Positions 61,304 to 64,000 of a stretch of 64,000 nucleotides of DNA are shown in pieces. Each line of letters starts with the position of its first letter. Position 1 is the first letter of the stretch. The stretch spans positions 1 to 64,000 of the forward strand of contig JAFVGA010000020.1 in assembly GCA_017475235.1 (NCBI GenBank), in the 5' to 3' direction. The stretch comes from Eubacterium sp. GTDB taxonomy: Bacteria; Bacillota; Clostridia; Lachnospirales; Lachnospiraceae. A program made the translations under genes and the position numbers. The notes beneath the pieces are model-generated. The model was given only the letters and a program-made list of their open reading frames with translations. It was not told the DNA's origin and made no database searches.

Positions 61304-61319
61304 AGCTCATACACCTTCC

Positions 61320-63059
61320 TTAAGATTGTGTCTTTATTACATATGTACTTCTATTAAAACTCATTGTGGTCAAATATTGTCGGTTCTCACCTAATTTCTC
61401 CATATAAGCAGAAACCAAATATGAAGTGATTGAAGTTACGTCTACATCTTCCTCAGATATATCAAATAAAACTCCATTATCTTTACTAATAATTCTTATT
61501 TGATCAGGGTCTATATAAATAGTTATTTCACCCAGTATAGCTTTTTCATTATTCTTTTCCCAAATAAGCATGTACAACTCTTCTATAAGTAACTTAACCC
61601 TGTTAATAGTTAGAGTGTCCACTTTATTATCCTCTAGCAGACTTCCGACCTCCTGCTGAAGTCTAATAATCTTTTTAGGATCTACTGATATCTCAAAATT
61701 TGTTATATTCTTATGCCCTGGTACTTTAGATAAAAGTAACGGACAATCATCTTTGCCATAACGTAATCTAATTACTAGCATGAATATTCCACATGCTACT
61801 GCCGGCGCCACTCCAAGTCCTGCGAACATTCCTGCCACTCCAAAGATTTTTCCTAAAGTCACACCTAAGAGTACGCTAAAAACAACATCTCTCATAGCGC
61901 ATACTATTACTCCGATTTTAATTTGATCGATTGTCAAATAATAGGAAGTTATCAAGTACAAAAGACTAGTAAATGTTGAGCCAATGGCTGTTAGTCGCAC
62001 TCCAATCACTATCCAGCGAGCCATCTCAGGATTTGTCACATTTAAGAATCCTGGAACATATGGAGCTATTATTAATAGGGCAACAGTAACTATAAGTCCT
62101 TCTACTATAGCTGTGCGTCTAGCCAATGCATAGCTTGTACGAAGTCCCTTGTGGTTTTTCTCTCCCACATATACGCCAAATATAGGGCATACTGCCTCAC
62201 CTATTCCATCGAACATAAACTGTCCCTCACGACACAACGTAATGACAGATGCCAATATCAAATACTTGGAACCAAACTGATTGCTTATAAAACCGTTAAA
62301 TGTGGCTGTCAATATAGATATATATAAAAACGAGCTAGCGTCTATCATACCATATCTAAGGACCTTCTTAAGAAGCCCGAAGGAGAAGTATAAATTCCAA
62401 CGTAGCGAATTTCTTTTACGTCCAAAGTGGATTAACAGAATAAGCAAAGATATTATATAAAAAATAAATGATGCAAAACCTATTCCCCTCATTCCGATGA
62501 AACGGCTTAAAACGATAGAAAGCGTTATATTCCCCAAGCCCTGTATCACATTGGCAATGGTTGATATAAATTCGTCACCATCTCCATTTACTATCTCACT
62601 CAATAGCATTTGAAACGGCATAACAAGAAAAGTAAGGCGCATCCAGAAGAGATACTCTTTAGCATATGCCAAAACTTCTTTGTGGGGCGAACTACTTTGT
62701 AGAAATATATCTCCTAAGAAAGATATCGCTATAAACATAATAATGCCTACAGTGATTGTCATAAGTACGCCAAATCCGAATATTCGATCGGCCTCCTTCT
62801 TGCGGAAGCGCCCCATCTCTTTGGAATACAAAATAGGAATTCCAAGAGAAAAAAGTGTTCCTATAAATACTACAAAAGAATATAGAGGTGTCACCAGTGT
62901 AACACCAGCCACAGCATCAGCGCCTATAACGGCACCCGCTATCAACGAATCAGACATCACCATAAGTGATGACATCATCATAGTTAGTGTTCCACCTAAC
63001 AACATAGAATAATATTTTTTTGACATTAGTGTAGATTGACGCCTCTTTAACATGCTCAT
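61320..63059 (-). CDS. MATE transporter fused to a C-terminal HATPase-like (RsbW-type) domain
   Basis: The 579 residues have a 12-helix MATE transporter at about 1-440, with a cytosolic domain at about 450-579 that follows the RsbW/HATPase_c_2 layout. Its N-box-like helix is LLIEELYMLIWEKN (490-503), with Glu kept, the usual Asn missing and an Asn offset in EKN. A G1-like box KDNGVLFD follows (526-533), but no clear G2 GxGL; the end YLTTMSFNRSTYVI matches the family's last strands. Whether ATP is bound is therefore open. It lies with STAS and SpoIIE genes, as an anti-sigma kinase would. Confidence 0.82.
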   Translation of the reverse strand: MSMLKRRQSTLMSKKYYSMLLGGTLTMMMSSLMVMSDSLIAGAVIGADAVAGVTLVTPLYSFVVFIGTLFSLGIPILYSKEMGRFRKKEADRIFGFGVLMTITVGIIMFIAISFLGDIFLQSSSPHKEVLAYAKEYLFWMRLTFLVMPFQMLLSEIVNGDGDEFISTIANVIQGLGNITLSIVLSRFIGMRGIGFASFIFYIISLLILLIHFGRKRNSLRWNLYFSFGLLKKVLRYGMIDASSFLYISILTATFNGFISNQFGSKYLILASVITLCREGQFMFDGIGEAVCPIFGVYVGEKNHKGLRTSYALARRTAIVEGLIVTVALLIIAPYVPGFLNVTNPEMARWIVIGVRLTAIGSTFTSLLYLITSYYLTIDQIKIGVIVCAMRDVVFSVLLGVTLGKIFGVAGMFAGLGVAPAVACGIFMLVIRLRYGKDDCPLLLSKVPGHKNITNFEISVDPKKIIRLQQEVGSLLEDNKVDTLTINRVKLLIEELYMLIWEKNNEKAILGEITIYIDPDQIRIISKDNGVLFDISEEDVDVTSITSYLVSAYMEKLGENRQYLTTMSFNRSTYVIKTQS

Positions 63060-63083
63060 TAAATATATGCTCCTCTGCTAATA

Positions 63084-64000
63084 TCATCCAATTTTCAGTA
63101 TTGAATAATCAAATAACTTTTCTTTTCTAATGAATCGTACATATATGTACATTAAAGCGATTGCCACTGCAGGTCCCAAACCTACGCCTAGCGCTATTCC
63201 CTCTAAGGAAATTTTTCCCAATAGTATTCCTAATAATGAAGGACATACTGCTACGGACATACTGAATAAAATCAGTGTTCTTCTCTTTCTTAATGTATAT
63301 TGATAGAAAATCGCTGTAACTCTTGAAAGGCAAATGAATAATGCTCCCGGTGCAAAAATCATTAGCATAATGGTTGCCTGCTCTGCTGTCTTAGGATCGT
63401 CTATATCCATCGCTCCTGGCAATAAACTAGCCGTCAACAATATAATAGCAGTTAGTGCTATACCCTCTATCAAGACCGCTTTCTTAGTTGTCTTGATACT
63501 GTGGTCCATACTATCTTTACTATTCTTACCTATACTATCGTTTATCGCTACCGTTTCGTATTCGCTTATACCCTCGCCCAGATACAGAACGAACTCGAAT
63601 ATATCAATTACTATTGCTATAGCCGCAACTCCCAACTTTCCATATTTTGTTAAAGTAAATCTATTAATAGACACTTCCAAAATTACGATAAAGGCAGTAA
63701 GCGCGCTTTCTGCAAAACCAAGTTGGGCGATTTCGAAGGCATCGCGGAAGTTGAGGTATCGTGTCATCTTTAGTCCATGCTTTTTAGTAAATAGGAATGT
63801 CAATTTGATTAGCAATGCAACGCCAATTGATATAACTGACGCCAAAGCAATACCAGTAACTCCCATTTCCATACCTAGATACCATGAAAGTCCTGCATTA
63901 ATTACAACACGGGCCACCATTGAAGTATAGAACTGTACATAGCCGCCTCGATACAAGACATATGTAAATATAAATGTATCAAACATATCCAATAGAGGAT
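63084..64000 (-). CDS. MATE-family transporter, 5'-truncated by window edge
   Basis: The visible 305 residues are the C-terminal two thirds of a MATE transporter: about eight helices, including GVTGIALASVISIGVAL and the second-half start FEIAQLGFAESALTAF. The frame stays open to the edge. Unlike the neighbour downstream it has no HATPase domain, ending at YSILKIG. It starts the visible operon and lies 24 bp before the MATE-HATPase gene; the two are only distantly alike. Confidence 0.85.
   Translation of the reverse strand, partial: PLLDMFDTFIFTYVLYRGGYVQFYTSMVARVVINAGLSWYLGMEMGVTGIALASVISIGVALLIKLTFLFTKKHGLKMTRYLNFRDAFEIAQLGFAESALTAFIVILEVSINRFTLTKYGKLGVAAIAIVIDIFEFVLYLGEGISEYETVAINDSIGKNSKDSMDHSIKTTKKAVLIEGIALTAIILLTASLLPGAMDIDDPKTAEQATIMLMIFAPGALFICLSRVTAIFYQYTLRKRRTLILFSMSVAVCPSLLGILLGKISLEGIALGVGLGPAVAIALMYIYVRFIRKEKLFDYSILKIG

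Noticed and set aside
63334-63930. Plus-strand open frame of 198 codons opposite the MATE gene
   Set aside because: Antisense shadow of a hydrophobic coding region; no promoter, ribosome site or known motif.
1-64000. tRNA or rRNA genes, CRISPR arrays, insertion sequences or phage genes
   Set aside because: No T-arm consensus, rRNA stretch, regular direct repeats, transposase motifs or phage structural motifs were seen; the only likely acquired unit is the restriction-modification pair.

Overview
The window looks like the chromosome of a low-to-moderate GC clostridial Firmicute, most likely a Lachnospiraceae member. The reasons are the HprK-UvrC-FtsH core block, a stand-alone AICAR transformylase paired with a PurO-type IMP cyclohydrolase behind a ZTP riboswitch, a short aspartate oxidase with NiaR, three DegV proteins, Thr/Pro-rich linkers of the PTQAPTQ kind, and BspA-like and FN3-like surface proteins. 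No rRNA, tRNA, CRISPR array or insertion sequence was recognised. Most genes lie on the minus strand.

Layout. 1-4.6 kb: ftsH-uvrC-hprK. 4.7-7.4 kb: NAD biosynthesis, with an in-frame nadB-nadC fusion and niaR. 7.5-11.2 kb: carD, an acidic membrane protein, a PF14907-type nucleotidyltransferase and pepD. 11.2-14.8 kb: metA, degV, and the divergent pncC/EamA pair. 14.8-17.6 kb: an amino-acid ABC importer with an attenuator-like leader. 17.6-22.8 kb: a tight phospholipid operon (secreted GDPD, PAP2, LPG-synthase-like flippase, pssA, psd). 22.9-25.0 kb: the ZTP riboswitch, purO and AICAR transformylase. 25-27.8 kb: flavoprotein-rubredoxin, then the MoxR/VWA pair. 27.9-34.7 kb: two giant secreted paralogues built from five beta-sandwich-like repeats each. 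35-38 kb: feoA-feoB-FeoB-associated protein with a divergent DtxR-type regulator. 38-42.3 kb: GH16 glucanase, small membrane proteins, two DegV. 42.4-49.8 kb: a six-gene coupled operon (NSS symporter, two paralogous membrane proteins, nucleotidyltransferase, MacB-like ABC pair). 50-52 kb: FMN protein, and DUF1848 with a macrodomain protein. 52-54.5 kb: an AT-rich m5C restriction-modification pair. 54.7-59.5 kb: TM2, BspA-like, a secreted lipase-like protein, an APC permease and DUF2752. 59.5-64 kb: a STAS / SpoIIE-phosphatase / MATE-HATPase / MATE operon.

The strongest unusual signals are four. (1) A partner-switching operon has its kinase-like ATPase fold fused to a MATE transporter. (2) Three intrinsic-terminator-like hairpins have unrelated perfect stems but share a conserved loop, close to GAACGATTGTTAGTGA. 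(3) Several genes have start codons exactly where transcription should begin (leaderless), including a fully overlapping divergent promoter pair between pncC and the EamA gene. (4) A very lysine-rich FN3-like C-terminal domain is shared by otherwise unrelated secreted proteins. All family assignments rest on motifs read by eye; no search was run.
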